From PALSA-612 sp963711315 (GTDB lineage Bacteria; Actinomycetota; Thermoleophilia; Gaiellales; Gaiellaceae), in contig CAVQDQ010000003.1 in assembly GCA_963711315.1 (NCBI GenBank), forward strand, positions 496,001-560,000: a stretch of 64,000 nt of DNA, read 5' to 3'. The translations under genes and the position numbers were made by a program. Below, one piece after another: positions 9,088 to 18,166 of the stretch. The notes beneath the pieces are model-generated. The model saw only the letters and a list, made by a program, of their open reading frames with translations, was not told where the DNA came from and did not search any database. Each line of letters starts with the position of its first letter. The first letter of the stretch is position 1.

Positions 9088-10403
9088 GTCCGGGAGCCCC
9101 CGTCCGCCCGGTACCGCTCCAGCGCACGGTCGACGAAGGCCTCGGCCGAGCCGAGGTACGTCTTTGGGTCGAGCGCGGCGGCGAGCTCCACGTCCGAGAC
9201 CTCGGCACGGTCATCCGCTCGCAGCTCCGCTTCGAAGGTTCGACCGGACTCGGCGGAGCGCAGAACGGCGTCGCGAACAACATCGTGCGCGTCGCCGCCG
9301 CCCAGTGCGAGCGCGACCCGCTCGGTGACGATCAGGCCGCCCGTCAGCTCGAGGTTCTGTTCCATACGCAGAGCGTCGACGTCGAGCCCCTCCAGCGCGT
9401 CGGCGATGCTCCACGCTGCGCCGCCCGTATACGCGAGCGCTCCGGAGAGCGCCTCCCACTCTGCGTGCCAGGCGCCGGCCGCGCGCTCGTGCTCCTGGAC
9501 GACCGAGCGGGCGAGCACCGACGCGTAGCCGCTCACGAGCTCGGCGCAGGCCCTCGCGAGCACGGACCGTACGGGGTTGTGCTTCTGGGGCATCGTCGAC
9601 GAGCCGCCGTCCGTCCGCTCCCGCACCTCCCCCACCTCCGTCTGCGCGAGCAGCACGAGATCAAGGCCGATCTTCGCAAGCACGGAGGCACACATATCGA
9701 GCGCTCCGCCGAGCTCGGCGACTCGCGTCCGGTTCGTGTGCCACGGCAGCTCGGGCTCCAGCAGGTCGAGCTCCGCCGCCAGGAGCCGTAGCACCTCCAG
9801 CCCCTGCCCCTCGAGCGCCGCGAGCGTCCCCGCCGCACCGCCGAGCTGCACCGCAAGGCGCTCGGTTCGCACCTGCTCGAGCCTGCGTCGCGCGTCGAGC
9901 ACGGCGACGAGCCAGCCGGCCGCCTTGCAGCCGAACGTCGCGGGGACGGCCTGCTGGAGGAGGGTGCGAGCTGCCATCGGCGTCGAGCGGTGCTCCTCGG
10001 CCAGCTCCGCGAGCCCGGCCGCGACGCGGTCGAGCTCAACGCGGATGAGATCGAGGGCGCGTCGCGAGACGAGCATGGCGGCGGTGTCGATCACGTCCTG
10101 GCTCGTCGCGCCCCGGTGTACGTGGCCGGCTGCATCACCCCCGACTCGCCGCCGCAGAGCCCGGACGAGGGGCTCCGCGGGGTTGCCGACCGCTCGTCCC
10201 TGCTCGAGCAGGTCGCCGAGGTCGTACAGCTCTGGACGGCAGGCGGCGGCGATCGCCGCCGACGCCTCGGCTGGCACGATGCCTGCGGCCGCCTCCGCCC
10301 CCGCGAGCGCGCTCTCGAACTCGAGCATCGCAGCGAACCACGCCTGATCGGAGACAGCGTCGAGGACCTGCTCGGGAACGAAGAGCGGCCCGAACGCCGT
10401 CAT
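9084..10403 (-). CDS. pcaB: 3-carboxy-cis,cis-muconate cycloisomerase
   Basis: PcaB belongs to the fumarase/aspartase superfamily and lactonises beta-carboxy-cis,cis-muconate, the ring-cleavage product of PcaGH. The start at 10403 is chosen because its ATG overlaps the pcaG stop (ATGA); the frame remains open further upstream only inside pcaG. The 439-residue product shows the N-terminal AWFAAMLEFESALAGAEAAAG, the GATSQDVIDTA segment near residue 100 and the superfamily signature GGSSTMPQKHNPVRS. Length is normal. The stop overlaps pcaC. Intact, no frame change. Confidence 0.96.
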   Translation of the reverse strand: MTAFGPLFVPEQVLDAVSDQAWFAAMLEFESALAGAEAAAGIVPAEASAAIAAACRPELYDLGDLLEQGRAVGNPAEPLVRALRRRVGGDAAGHVHRGATSQDVIDTAAMLVSRRALDLIRVELDRVAAGLAELAEEHRSTPMAARTLLQQAVPATFGCKAAGWLVAVLDARRRLEQVRTERLAVQLGGAAGTLAALEGQGLEVLRLLAAELDLLEPELPWHTNRTRVAELGGALDMCASVLAKIGLDLVLLAQTEVGEVRERTDGGSSTMPQKHNPVRSVLARACAELVSGYASVLARSVVQEHERAAGAWHAEWEALSGALAYTGGAAWSIADALEGLDVDALRMEQNLELTGGLIVTERVALALGGGDAHDVVRDAVLRSAESGRTFEAELRADDRAEVSDVELAAALDPKTYLGSAEAFVDRALERYRADGGSRT

Positions 10404-10972
10404 ACGAGAAAGAACGCCGTCTGTTCCCCGCCCTGAAGGCGTATGTCGAATCGGAGCCCGCCGTCCTCCGGCAGCGCCACGAGCGTGGCGCGCTCTCTCT
10501 CGCCGAGCTCGGAGAGGACGGGATCGGCGGCGTTCGCCTCCCCTTCGTCTGGGAAGTAGAGGCGGGTCGCCAGCCGCTTCAGCAGGCCGCGCGCGAAGAC
10601 GCCGACGACGATGTGCGGCGCCTGCAGGCGGCCGTCGGGCGCAGGGACCCGACCCGGCTTCAGCGTCACGATCTCGTACCACCCGTCGTTTGCGGTGCCG
10701 GAGCGGCCGAAGCCCCAGAATCCGTCCTCGAGCGGCACGTCGTCGCGTGTGTCGGCCGGGTGCGCATAGCGCCCAGCCTCGTTCGCCTGCCAGAACTCGA
10801 TCATGCCGTCCGGAACCGGATCCCCGTTACCGTCGAGCAGCCTGCCGCGCACGGTGATCGCGCGCGGGTCGTCCGCCGAGACGGTCGAGGGAGGGACGAC
10901 GTTGTCGAGCAGGCCGATCGAGAGGTACGGCCCGACCGTCTGGGACGGTGTCAGCCCCAGGGGCTCAGTCAT
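10400..10972 (-). CDS. pcaG: Protocatechuate 3,4-dioxygenase, alpha subunit
   Basis: At 190 residues this is the typical alpha subunit, which forms the active site jointly with PcaH but does not bind iron itself. Family landmarks are LTPSQTVGPYLSIGL at the N-terminus, the IEFWQANEAGRYAHP strand and a C-terminal RFDIRLQGGEQTAFF. The gene overlaps pcaH at its start by 8 bp and pcaB at its end by 4 bp, as expected for stoichiometric expression of the two subunits. The product catalyses intradiol cleavage of protocatechuate to beta-carboxymuconate. Confidence 0.96.
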   Translation of the reverse strand: MTEPLGLTPSQTVGPYLSIGLLDNVVPPSTVSADDPRAITVRGRLLDGNGDPVPDGMIEFWQANEAGRYAHPADTRDDVPLEDGFWGFGRSGTANDGWYEIVTLKPGRVPAPDGRLQAPHIVVGVFARGLLKRLATRLYFPDEGEANAADPVLSELGERERATLVALPEDGGLRFDIRLQGGEQTAFFLV

Positions 10973-11693
10973 CGTGGGGCTCCTCGAAGGGCGTCGAATC
11001 CCTGCCGCCCACGACGATGTCGAAGCGGTACCCGAGGGCCCAGTCCGGAGTCGTCAGACCGAGGTCGAACCTGCTGATGAGCCGCTCGCGCGCTCGCTCG
11101 TCGCGGATCGACTTGAAGATCGGATCGAACTCGAACAGCGGATCGCCAGGGAAGTACATCTGCGTGACGAGCCGCTCCGTGAACGCCCGACCGAAGAGCG
11201 AGAAGTGGATGTGGTTCGGACGCCACGCATTCGGGTGGTTCGGCCAGGGGTACGCGCCCGGCTTGACCGTGATGAACCTGTACTCGCCGTCGTCGCCCGT
11301 CAGGCAGCGCCCGCCGCCTGAGAAGTTCGGGTCGAGAGGGGCGTCGTGGGTGTCCACCGCGTGGGCATAGCGACCCGCCGCGTTCGCCTGCCAGATCTCG
11401 ATCAGCTGGCCGCGAACCGGCCGCCCGTCGTCGCCCAGGACGCGGCCGCTGACGACGATCCGCTCGCCGAGAGGCTCACCGTCGTGCTGCCGCGTCAGGT
11501 CGTAGTCGAGCTCACCGATCTCGCGATCGCCGTAGACCGGGCCGGTCAGCTCCGACAGCGTGTGTGGGATGACGATGAGCGGCTCCTTCGGTGAGCGCAG
11601 CCTCGTACCGACGTACTCTGGGTAGAGGTACGGCGGATCGACGCCGCGGTCCGAGTCCCGGACGCGCGTGGACGAAGGCGACGTTGGTCCCAT
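10965..11693 (-). CDS. pcaH: Protocatechuate 3,4-dioxygenase, beta subunit
   Basis: The 242-residue catalytic, Fe(III)-binding subunit. The tyrosine in IWQANAAGRYAHAVD and the two histidines of WRPNHIHFSLFG match the conserved iron ligands of the family, along with a second tyrosine in the KPGAYPWPNH segment. The N-terminal PPYLYPEYVGTRLRSP is also typical. The start at 11693 directly abuts the pcaJ stop region. It is intact. Together with PcaG it commits protocatechuate to the beta-ketoadipate pathway. Confidence 0.97.
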   Translation of the reverse strand: MGPTSPSSTRVRDSDRGVDPPYLYPEYVGTRLRSPKEPLIVIPHTLSELTGPVYGDREIGELDYDLTRQHDGEPLGERIVVSGRVLGDDGRPVRGQLIEIWQANAAGRYAHAVDTHDAPLDPNFSGGGRCLTGDDGEYRFITVKPGAYPWPNHPNAWRPNHIHFSLFGRAFTERLVTQMYFPGDPLFEFDPIFKSIRDERARERLISRFDLGLTTPDWALGYRFDIVVGGRDSTPFEEPHDD

Positions 11694-12342
11694 TCAGTCC
11701 TCCAACTCGACGGTGAACTGCGCCTCGGTCACTTCCTTCACATCCTCGAGCGTCGCTCCGCCCAGCAGTTCGGTAAGGAAGAGCGAGCCGTCTCGGAAAC
11801 GAAAGACCGCCGACTCCGTCACGACGACGTCAACAGCCTCGCGCGCTGTCAGCGGAAACGTGCATTCACGGATGAGCTTACGCTCGCCGGTCGGCGTCGT
11901 GGCGGTCATCGTCACGACGACGCGCCGGGCACCGACGACGAGATCCATGGCGCCGCCCACGCCGAGCACGTCCTTGCCGGGCATCGCCCAGTTGGCGATG
12001 TCGCCACGCTCGCTCACCTGGAGAGCTCCGAGGACGGCGACGTCCACGTGGCCACCACGGATCATCGCGAAGCTCGCCGCGCTGTCGAAGTACGACGCGC
12101 CCGGGAGCGCGGTGATCGGGCCTCTTGGCAGCGTCGACGAGATCGGGGTCCAGCTCGTCCTCGGTCGGCCGCGGGCCGACGCCCAGCAGCCCGTTCTCGG
12201 TGTGCAGAAAGATCTCGGTGTCGGCGCCGAGATAGCCAGGAATGAGGTTGGGAATGCCGATGCCGAGGTTCACGACCTCCCCTGGGCGGAGCTCCTCGGC
12301 GGCCCGTTCGGCGATCAGGGCCTTGGGGTCGGCAGCCGTCAT
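11694..12342 (-). CDS. pcaJ: 3-oxoadipate CoA-transferase, beta subunit (one frameshift)
   Basis: The beta subunit of succinyl-CoA:3-oxoadipate CoA-transferase. It carries the conserved catalytic-glutamate region TEIFLHTENGLLGVGPRP and, after a phase change, SYFDSAASFAMIRGGHVDV and the C-terminal AQFTVELED. The break lies at a GGG run at 12118-12120; removing one base joins LVDAAKRP to ITALPGASYFDS, as seen in SCOT-family proteins. The corrected protein is 215 residues, a normal length. The start overlaps the pcaI stop. The enzyme activates beta-ketoadipate for thiolysis; no thiolase gene (pcaF) is in the window. Confidence 0.93.
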
Positions 12343-12998
12343 GTGCTCGCCACGAGCTGGTCGACGTAGAGGTGCGGCGTCGCGATCGACTCCGGATCGA
12401 GCTCGCCCACGGGCACGATCTCACCGGCCTCGGCGATCGTGATCCTCGCGGCGGTTGCCATCAGCGGATTGAAGTTGCGAGCCGTGTGCCGGTACCAGAG
12501 GTTGCCGAGCTCGTCCGCCCGAGCGGCGTAGACGAGAGACACATCCGCCCGGATCGGGCTCTCGAGGACGTGCGGCACTCCGTCGATGTCACGCTCCTCC
12601 TTTCCCTCGGCAAGCAGCGTTCCCGCTCCCACCGGCGTGAAGAAGCCTCCGAGACCGGCGCCTCCTGCGCGAATCGCCTCGGCGAACGTCCCCTGCGGCA
12701 CGAGTGTCGCCTCGATGTCGCCGGCGTTCACAGCGGCTACGGCCTCGGGGTTCGAGGTGAAGAAGGACGAGATGCCTCGGCGAATACGGCCCTGTCGGAG
12801 GAGCTTGCCGAGACCCTTGCCCGGCTCGCCGATGTTGTTCGAGACCACCGTCAGATCTGTTGCGTCGGAGTGCTCGGCCAGCGCGTCGATGAGCGCCAGC
12901 GGCGCGCCGACGAGGCCGAACCCGCCCACCATGACGGTGTCGCCGGAGCGGATGTGGGAAACCGCCTCCTCTGCACTGATCGTGCCCCGCACGGTCAT
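12339..12998 (-). CDS. pcaI: 3-oxoadipate CoA-transferase, alpha subunit
   Basis: A 219-residue intact alpha subunit. The N-terminal DTVMVGGFGLVGAPLALIDAL and the later IRAGGAGLGGFFTPVGAGT are the glycine-rich signatures of CoA-transferase family I, followed by RADVSLVYAARADELGNLWY and FNPLMATAARITIAEA. It is the first of the pca genes in transcription order and lies only 17 bp after the HAD phosphatase gene, so the pca block appears to be cotranscribed with the dikinase/carboxylase block upstream. It works with PcaJ. Confidence 0.95.
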   Translation of the reverse strand: MTVRGTISAEEAVSHIRSGDTVMVGGFGLVGAPLALIDALAEHSDATDLTVVSNNIGEPGKGLGKLLRQGRIRRGISSFFTSNPEAVAAVNAGDIEATLVPQGTFAEAIRAGGAGLGGFFTPVGAGTLLAEGKEERDIDGVPHVLESPIRADVSLVYAARADELGNLWYRHTARNFNPLMATAARITIAEAGEIVPVGELDPESIATPHLYVDQLVAST

Positions 12999-13015
12999 CG
13001 GCTGATTATCCGCCG

Positions 13016-13828
13016 TCAGAGCCAGTCGAGCAGCTCGCCGACGCCGTCGACCACCTCGTCCGGGCGCTGCTCCTCGGGGAGGCTCTCACGGTCGATGTCG
13101 TCCCGACGTCCCGGTGCGGACGAGGATCGTCTTGCGCGCCGCCGAGCTTTCCGAGCGCGACGTCCATCGTCACGTCGTCGCCCATCACGAGCAGTCCATC
13201 CGTCGGCAGACCGAGCCGGTGGCGGATCGCCTCGAGCGCCGCCTCCGAGGGCTTGCCGACGATCGTCGGCGCGGCGCCCGACGCCTTCGCGAGCGCGGCC
13301 GTGAGCATCGCGCCGCGGGAGAAGATCGGCCCGTTCGCGCCCGCGTACGACGGCGCAAAGCTCGCGGTCAGGAGCACGGCGCGCCGCCGACGAGGGCACG
13401 CGCCGCCCGCTCGAGGTCGGCGAACTCCACCGCGTCGACGTGCGCGACGAACACCGCACCGACATCCGCCTCGTCGGGCTCTGCGAAGCGGATGCCGCCC
13501 TTCTCGAGCTGCTCCCGCGCCGACGGGTTGAGAAAGGCGATGATCGGTGCCTCGGGGTGGTGCGTCCGCAGATGGAACTGGACGCTGTCGAGCGGCGTCA
13601 GCACCTCGCCGTCGCGGACGTCGAGACCTGCCGCACGCACCTCGGCCGCGAAGCTGTCGGAAGGCGCGTGCGCGCCGTTCGTGAACAGGGCGAACGGCCT
13701 GCCGGAGGCGCGAATCCGATCGAGCGCTTCGACGGCGCCGGGCTGCACGTGCATTGTCTGGCCCTCCCGGTGCACGAGCGTGCCGTCGATGTCGAAGACG
13801 AAGCCGCTGACGTCGTGTCAAGTCGCAC
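13016..13828 (-). CDS. HAD-superfamily IIA phosphatase (NagD-like), frameshifted
   Basis: Reading through two or three phase changes gives about 270 residues. The N-terminal nucleophile motif is GFVFDIDGTLVHREG, motif II is PFALFTNGAHAPS, and the C-terminal motif is VGKPSEAALEA with LLVMGDDVTMDV. This matches the NagD / 4-nitrophenylphosphatase group of HAD hydrolases, which dephosphorylate small phosphate esters including aryl phosphates. The gene starts inside the carboxyltransferase 3' end and finishes 17 bp before pcaI. The context (dikinase and biotin carboxylase upstream, 4-hydroxybenzoate catabolism downstream) suggests it removes the phosphate from a phosphorylated phenolic intermediate, as HpeD does in the Hpe pathway. 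That role is inferred. Confidence 0.85.
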
Positions 13829-15295
13829 GGCGCCACTCCACGACCTCGTCTCCCGCCTGCACGCGTAGGTGCGTGACGGATGGTCGCCGCTCGACCTCGC
13901 GCAGCAGGGTCACGACAGGATGACGGCTCGTCCGAGCCTCGCGGCGTCCGCCGTCCGCAATCGACGGCGAGGCGAGCATCGCGTCCACCTGCTCTTCGGG
14001 CATCGTCAGCCGCAGCAGCAGCTCCTCGTCCGAGATGTTCCGGCCGAAGCGGCCCCTAGCGCCTTCGAGGCTGAGCGGCTCGAGATCTCGTAGCTCTTCG
14101 TGCGCGGGCGCGAGAGCACGCGGTCGGCCACGTCCGGTGCCACGGGCGCAGGCGACTCTCCGTAGTGGCCGAGGAAGTAGCGGACCGTCTCGTCGGAGAC
14201 CGTCGCCCAGCGCTCGCCGTCGATGATGTTCCTGACCGCCTGCGTTGCCACGAACTGCGAGACCGGGGTGACGATGATCGGGTAACCCATCTCCGCGCGA
14301 ACGCGGGCGACCTCCTCCAGCACGGCCGGAAACAGCTCGGGCCGGCGCAGCTCCTCGAGCATCCGCTGTGTCGTCGAGACCATGCCGCCGGCCAGCTGAT
14401 GGTGGTAGTAGGTCGCGTCGAATTCCTGCGGCTGTCCGACCTGCAGCCCCTTCTCCTGGGCGAGCATCGTGAAGTAGTCCGACAGTTCCCCGAGGGCGTC
14501 CAGATCGAGCCGGTGGGAGTAGCCCTCGGCCTCCAGGTTGCGAAGCGTCGTCTCGGCGGCCGGGTTGGAGGTGCCGCGTGCCAGGGGCGCGACGGCCGTA
14601 TGCAGCACGTGGAAGCCGGCCTTGAGCCCCTCCATGTACACGAAGGGCGCGAGCCCGATCGTGCAGTGGCTGTGCAGCTCGATGGGGCGCCCGCTCGCAG
14701 CGCGAAGAAAGTGGGGTGCGAGCTCACGCACGGCGTCCGGCGTCAGCAGCCCGCCGGGATCTTTGAGGTAGAGCCGGTCCAGCTCCGCGCAGTCGGCGAG
14801 GGCGGCGGCACGCTCGGCGTAGTACGCATGCGTGTGCACCTGGCTGACCGAGTACGTCAGCCCGAGCACGATCTCCTCGACGCGTTCTTCGCGCGCGATG
14901 AAGGCGACACGCCGCAGCCGGGCGGGGTCGTTCGACGGGTCGACGATCTGGATCCGCCTGATGCCGTTCCGGACGATGCAGCGGAACACGAGCCGAATGA
15001 CCTCTTCGTCCGCCGGCGTCCACGTGATGAAGCGCATGCCGGTCCCAATGAAGCTCAGCGGCGTGTTGGGCATGGCCGCGCTCACGAGACGGATGCGCTC
15101 CCACGGATCCTCCAGGAAGAACCGGACAGCGACGGCCATGTGCGTGCTCGACGTGAAGTCGACGGCGTGGAACCCCACACGGTCGATCGACGGCGCGATG
15201 GCGAGGACGTCGGGTGCAGTCAGGCCCGTGGCGCTCCACAGGCTCTGCTGCCCATCGCGCGTCGTGGTATCGACGATGTCGACGAGACCGCTCAT
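13818..15295 (-). CDS. Biotin-dependent carboxyltransferase (PycB/OadA-like), one frameshift
   Basis: The protein is about 490 residues. It has the HMGL-like TIM barrel of pyruvate-carboxylase-type carboxyltransferases: DTTTRDGQQSLW near the N-terminus, the lysine in LYLKDPGGLLTPD that is carbamylated in family members, and the metal-binding IELHSHCTIG. Late conserved segments are AGGMVSTTQRMLEEL and TPVSQFVATQAVRNI. One phase change near 14050-14080 separates the last 70 residues, which contain DEELLLRLTMPEEQVDAM. The start overlaps the biotin carrier stop. The usual acceptor is pyruvate, but in the Hpe and Acv systems a related enzyme carboxylates a phosphorylated hydroxyphenyl ketone. No biotin carboxylase gene is present nearby. 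Confidence 0.88.
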
Positions 15296-15704
15296 GGACC
15301 GGGCCGCACCTGGAAGAGCGGCGTTCCGTATTCCACGGGCTCCGCGTTCGCTGCGCACACCTCGACGATGGTGCCCCCCACTCCCGCAGGGATCGGGTTC
15401 ATCATCTTCATGACCTCGATCAGGCAGACGACCGTGTCGGGTTCGACGCGTGTCCCCAGCTCGACGTACGGCGCGGCGCCCGGAGCTTCCGCGCGATAGA
15501 ACGTGCCGATCATCGGCGCCGAGATCGTGACGGCGCCGTCTGCAGCGGAGTCGCCGGCCGGCCTTGGCGGCTCGTCTTCGACGGCTGCGGATTCCCCCGC
15601 CGCACGTAGAGGGAGAACGCCTCCGTCTCGACGCGCAACTCATCGACATCGGACTCGTCGATCAGGCGCAGGATCTCCCGGACGTCGGCTTCGCTCAGCG
15701 GCAT
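15292..15704 (-). CDS. Biotin carboxyl carrier protein (AccB-like), one frameshift
   Basis: The N-terminal half (MPLSEADVREILRLIDESD, then VRRG) resembles the AccB N-terminal helix and strand. After a low-complexity linker the biotinyl domain follows: APMIGTFYRAEAPGAAPYVE and the biotin-attachment motif EVMKMMNPIPAG. The two halves are one phase apart, with the change near 15540 in the linker. Corrected length is about 137 residues, somewhat short for AccB but complete. The stop overlaps the carboxyltransferase start (ATGA). In the raw sequence the upstream ATP-grasp frame runs into this gene without a stop, so a fusion cannot be excluded. Confidence 0.88.
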
Positions 15705-15711
15705 CTCGCGA

Positions 15712-16761
15712 TCAGGATGACGGTTGGTCTTCTCGCCGGCGCCGAACGTGTCCATCACCAGCGATATCGCCGAAGCGGAGACGGTCGGGGATCGCTCGGG
15801 CAGCGTCGTCACCGGGCGCGCCTGGAGGACGATCAGGCTGTCGGGTAGAGCTCTCCCGCGTGCGATCGCCCACTCGACGTCCTGGTGGCTGCCGTAGTGG
15901 GCCTCGATGCGCCGGGCGACCTGGACCAGCGCGGCGAGATCTGCCTCTCCGAGGCATGGCTCGCCGCGTCGTCCCGCCGGCACCGCCACTCGCACGGTGC
16001 CCCTGCCGGCAGCGTCCGGCACATACTCGACGCCCTTCTCGCTCACGGTCCGGCGCACGACCTCGCCCGTCACCTTGCTCACGAGGTAGTCGTCCGGCGT
16101 CAGCTCGCCGCCAACGACGGCGATTCCGAGTCCCCAACTGGCGTTGACGGCCACGACGCTCGGATCACCGGTCACGGGATTGCACGTGAACATCACGCCG
16201 GAGACCTCCGCGTCGACCATCAACTGGACGGCGACGCCCATCGCCGTCTCCGCATCCCCCGTCAGGGATGCCCGGTAGCTGATGGCATGCGGTGTGTAGA
16301 GGCTCACCCAGCAGTCGCGGACGGCATCGCAGACGTGCTCCGCGCCGCGCACCCAGAGGAAGCTCTCCTGCTGTCCCGCGTGGCTCGCTTCCTGGCTGTC
16401 CTCGCCGAGCGCGCTCGAGCGGACGGCGACCGGTGGGTCGCCGGGGCCGAGTTCGCCGTACCGAGCGACGAGCTCGGCGCGCACGGCCTCGGGAAGCGGC
16501 GCGAAGCGCAGCGCCTCGCCGATCGTCTTCGCCGCGGCGTCGATCGTGTCGACGTTCCCCGGCGTGACGCGCGCGGGCGCTGCCGCGATCATCCCGGCGA
16601 GGCCCGTCTCCTCCGTGAACCTCGTGAACGCGCTCGCGCTGATCGCGAACCCAGCAGGCACCTGCAGCCCCGCAGAAGCAGCTCCCCCAGGCTCGCGCTC
16701 TTTCCGCCGAACGCCGAGGCATCGGATCGCCGGAGCTCCGAGAGCGGACGGGTGCCCGCTA
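15712..16761 (-). CDS. ATP-grasp (PPDK_N / PEP-synthase N-terminal) subunit of a split dikinase
   Basis: This is the nucleotide-binding half of a PEP-synthase-like enzyme, about 345 residues. Recognisable segments are SAFGGKSASLGELLL at the start, VPAGFAISASAFTRF, the phosphate-binding PPVAVRSSALGEDSQEASHAGQ, SGVMFTCNPVTGD and the final SLIVLQARPVTTLP. One phase change near 16660 separates the first 30 residues. No clear start codon is visible; the frame is open from the upstream gene, so coordinates of the N-terminus are approximate. At the C-terminus a TGA exists in another frame at 15712. In phenylphosphate synthase, Hpe and Acv systems this subunit transfers phosphate from ATP to the histidine of a partner subunit. 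It is the only such subunit in the window. Confidence 0.85.
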
Positions 16762-18130
16762 GCCGAGGATCGTGACTAGCCGCCGAGCCGTCGGAAACGC
16801 GGATTTTCGGCGGCCAGTGCGCAGGCCCGAGCGGTCGCCCGCCCGTGGCCCACGTGAGCAGCAGCTCGTCGAGAGCCATCGCAACCTCGTGACGGCCGAG
16901 GTTGAAGATGTCTTCCGCATCGTCGAGGAACTCGTGACGCGCGAGCAGCGCCCCGAACTCCCGCAGCTTGTTCCACCAGCGCGTGAGGAACCAGTAATCG
17001 CAGTAGAACTTGTGCTCCTCCACGTACGGGAAGACCATGCGCGAGAGCCCGAGCAACTCGTTGAACGTCTTCCGCACGTCCTCGTCGAGGAGCGACTCGT
17101 ACTCGTCCGCGAGGCGGTCCCGCTCACGCTCGACCTCCTCCGTCGGGCGTTCCGAGAAGTCGCCGTCCGCCAGCGCGCGGATGTAGCCGGCGATCGACGC
17201 GTACGGGATGCTCGGGTCGTCGTACCAGCTGCGGTAGTAGTGGTAGAGGCCGTCCCCCGTGGCCATGTTGAACCACGGGTCCTTCGTCCGCTCGAGCTCC
17301 TCGAGCCAGGCGCGACCAGCCTCCGACTCGCCGAGCTCCGTATCGATCTCGGCCGGCTCTCGACCTTCGACGAACGTGCCGTCCACGCCGCTGGAGATGG
17401 CGAGCTTTGCGAGCCGCAGCAGCTCGGCGCTCGGCCTGAAGAGGATGACGTCGATGCCGGCGACCATCTGCGCGATGTGCTGCTCGGGGATGTCCGGCAG
17501 TGCGCTCTTGCAGAAGTCGGAGAACGTGACGTACGCGCCGTAGCCGAGGAGCAAGAGCTCGAAATGGTGCTGCCACATCAGGTCGCCGCAGCGAAGCGTG
17601 CGGCTGTACGCGGTGAGGACGTCGACGACCGCCGTGTTGCGGTCGTCCTCCTTCATCAGTGCGTCCGGCTCGTACTCGGGGAGCTCGGGGACGGGGAGCT
17701 CCGTGATCTCTGCGATCAGCGCCTCCATCTTCCGCCTCCACCCAGCGTAGAGCTCCTCCCAGTGCTCGAAGTAGTAGCCCGCACGACGCTGGAAGTACTC
17801 GACGCGCTCGGCGATCTTCTCCGGGTCGGTGACGGGATTTCCGGAGATGTAGACGTAACCGTTGACGATCCGGTAGTCGATCCCCATCGCCGGCGGCACT
17901 GCGAAGAAGCGGTTCTGCCACTCCCCCACCGCCTGGTACGGCGCGTCGATGCACTGGACGTCGAACGACGGCATCGGCACGGGGAAGTGCATGGAGTTCC
18001 AGAACCAGAAGCGGTTCTCGTCCTCAGCGCGCCGCGACTCGTCGAAGACCGCGTAGTACGGGTACATCTCCTGCCAGCCCTCGCAGCCCGGCGGAGTCGC
18101 GATCTCGTACGGGCTGGGAAAGGCGCTCAT
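16759..18130 (-). CDS. PEP-utilising dikinase substrate subunit, copy 1, phosphohistidine domain apparently deleted
   Basis: From an ATG with a GGAGGAGA ribosome site, about 450 residues match the substrate-binding region of the two paralogues at 33377 and 59943: CEGWQEMYPYYAVFDE, FWFWNSMHFPVPMPSFD, GIDYRIVNGYVYISGNPV and ATGDGLYHYYRSW. The match ends at HWPP. Immediately after it come KIRV and, one phase on, LVTILG and a stop, which match the extreme C-terminus of the paralogues. About 145 residues containing the swivelling histidine domain (GGVMSHAAIV in copy 2) are therefore missing. This is either an internal deletion or an assembly collapse. The family resembles the large subunit of phenylphosphate synthase and the Hpe/Acv kinases. 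Confidence 0.82.
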
Positions 18131-18158
18131 CAGATCTCCTCCGATCGGTGGCCAGGCC

Positions 18159-18166
18159 TGTATACA
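18159..18166. promoter_or_regulatory. TGTATACA palindrome in divergent promoter
   Basis: An 8-bp perfect palindrome lies midway in the 58-bp gap between the divergent dikinase copy 1 and reductase genes. The GTATAC core resembles GT-N-N-AC operators bound by GntR-superfamily regulators. It is short and could be chance. Confidence 0.35.

Noticed and set aside
10404..10682. N-terminal extension of pcaB by 93 codons
   Set aside because: The extension lies inside pcaG and is arginine/proline-rich; the ATGA overlap at 10400-10403 gives the natural start.
15712..18130. Complete PEP synthase or rifampin phosphotransferase
   Set aside because: The C-terminal PEP/pyruvate barrel of PEP synthase is missing, and domains are split over separate proteins in the order substrate subunit then ATP-grasp subunit, unlike single-chain Rph.
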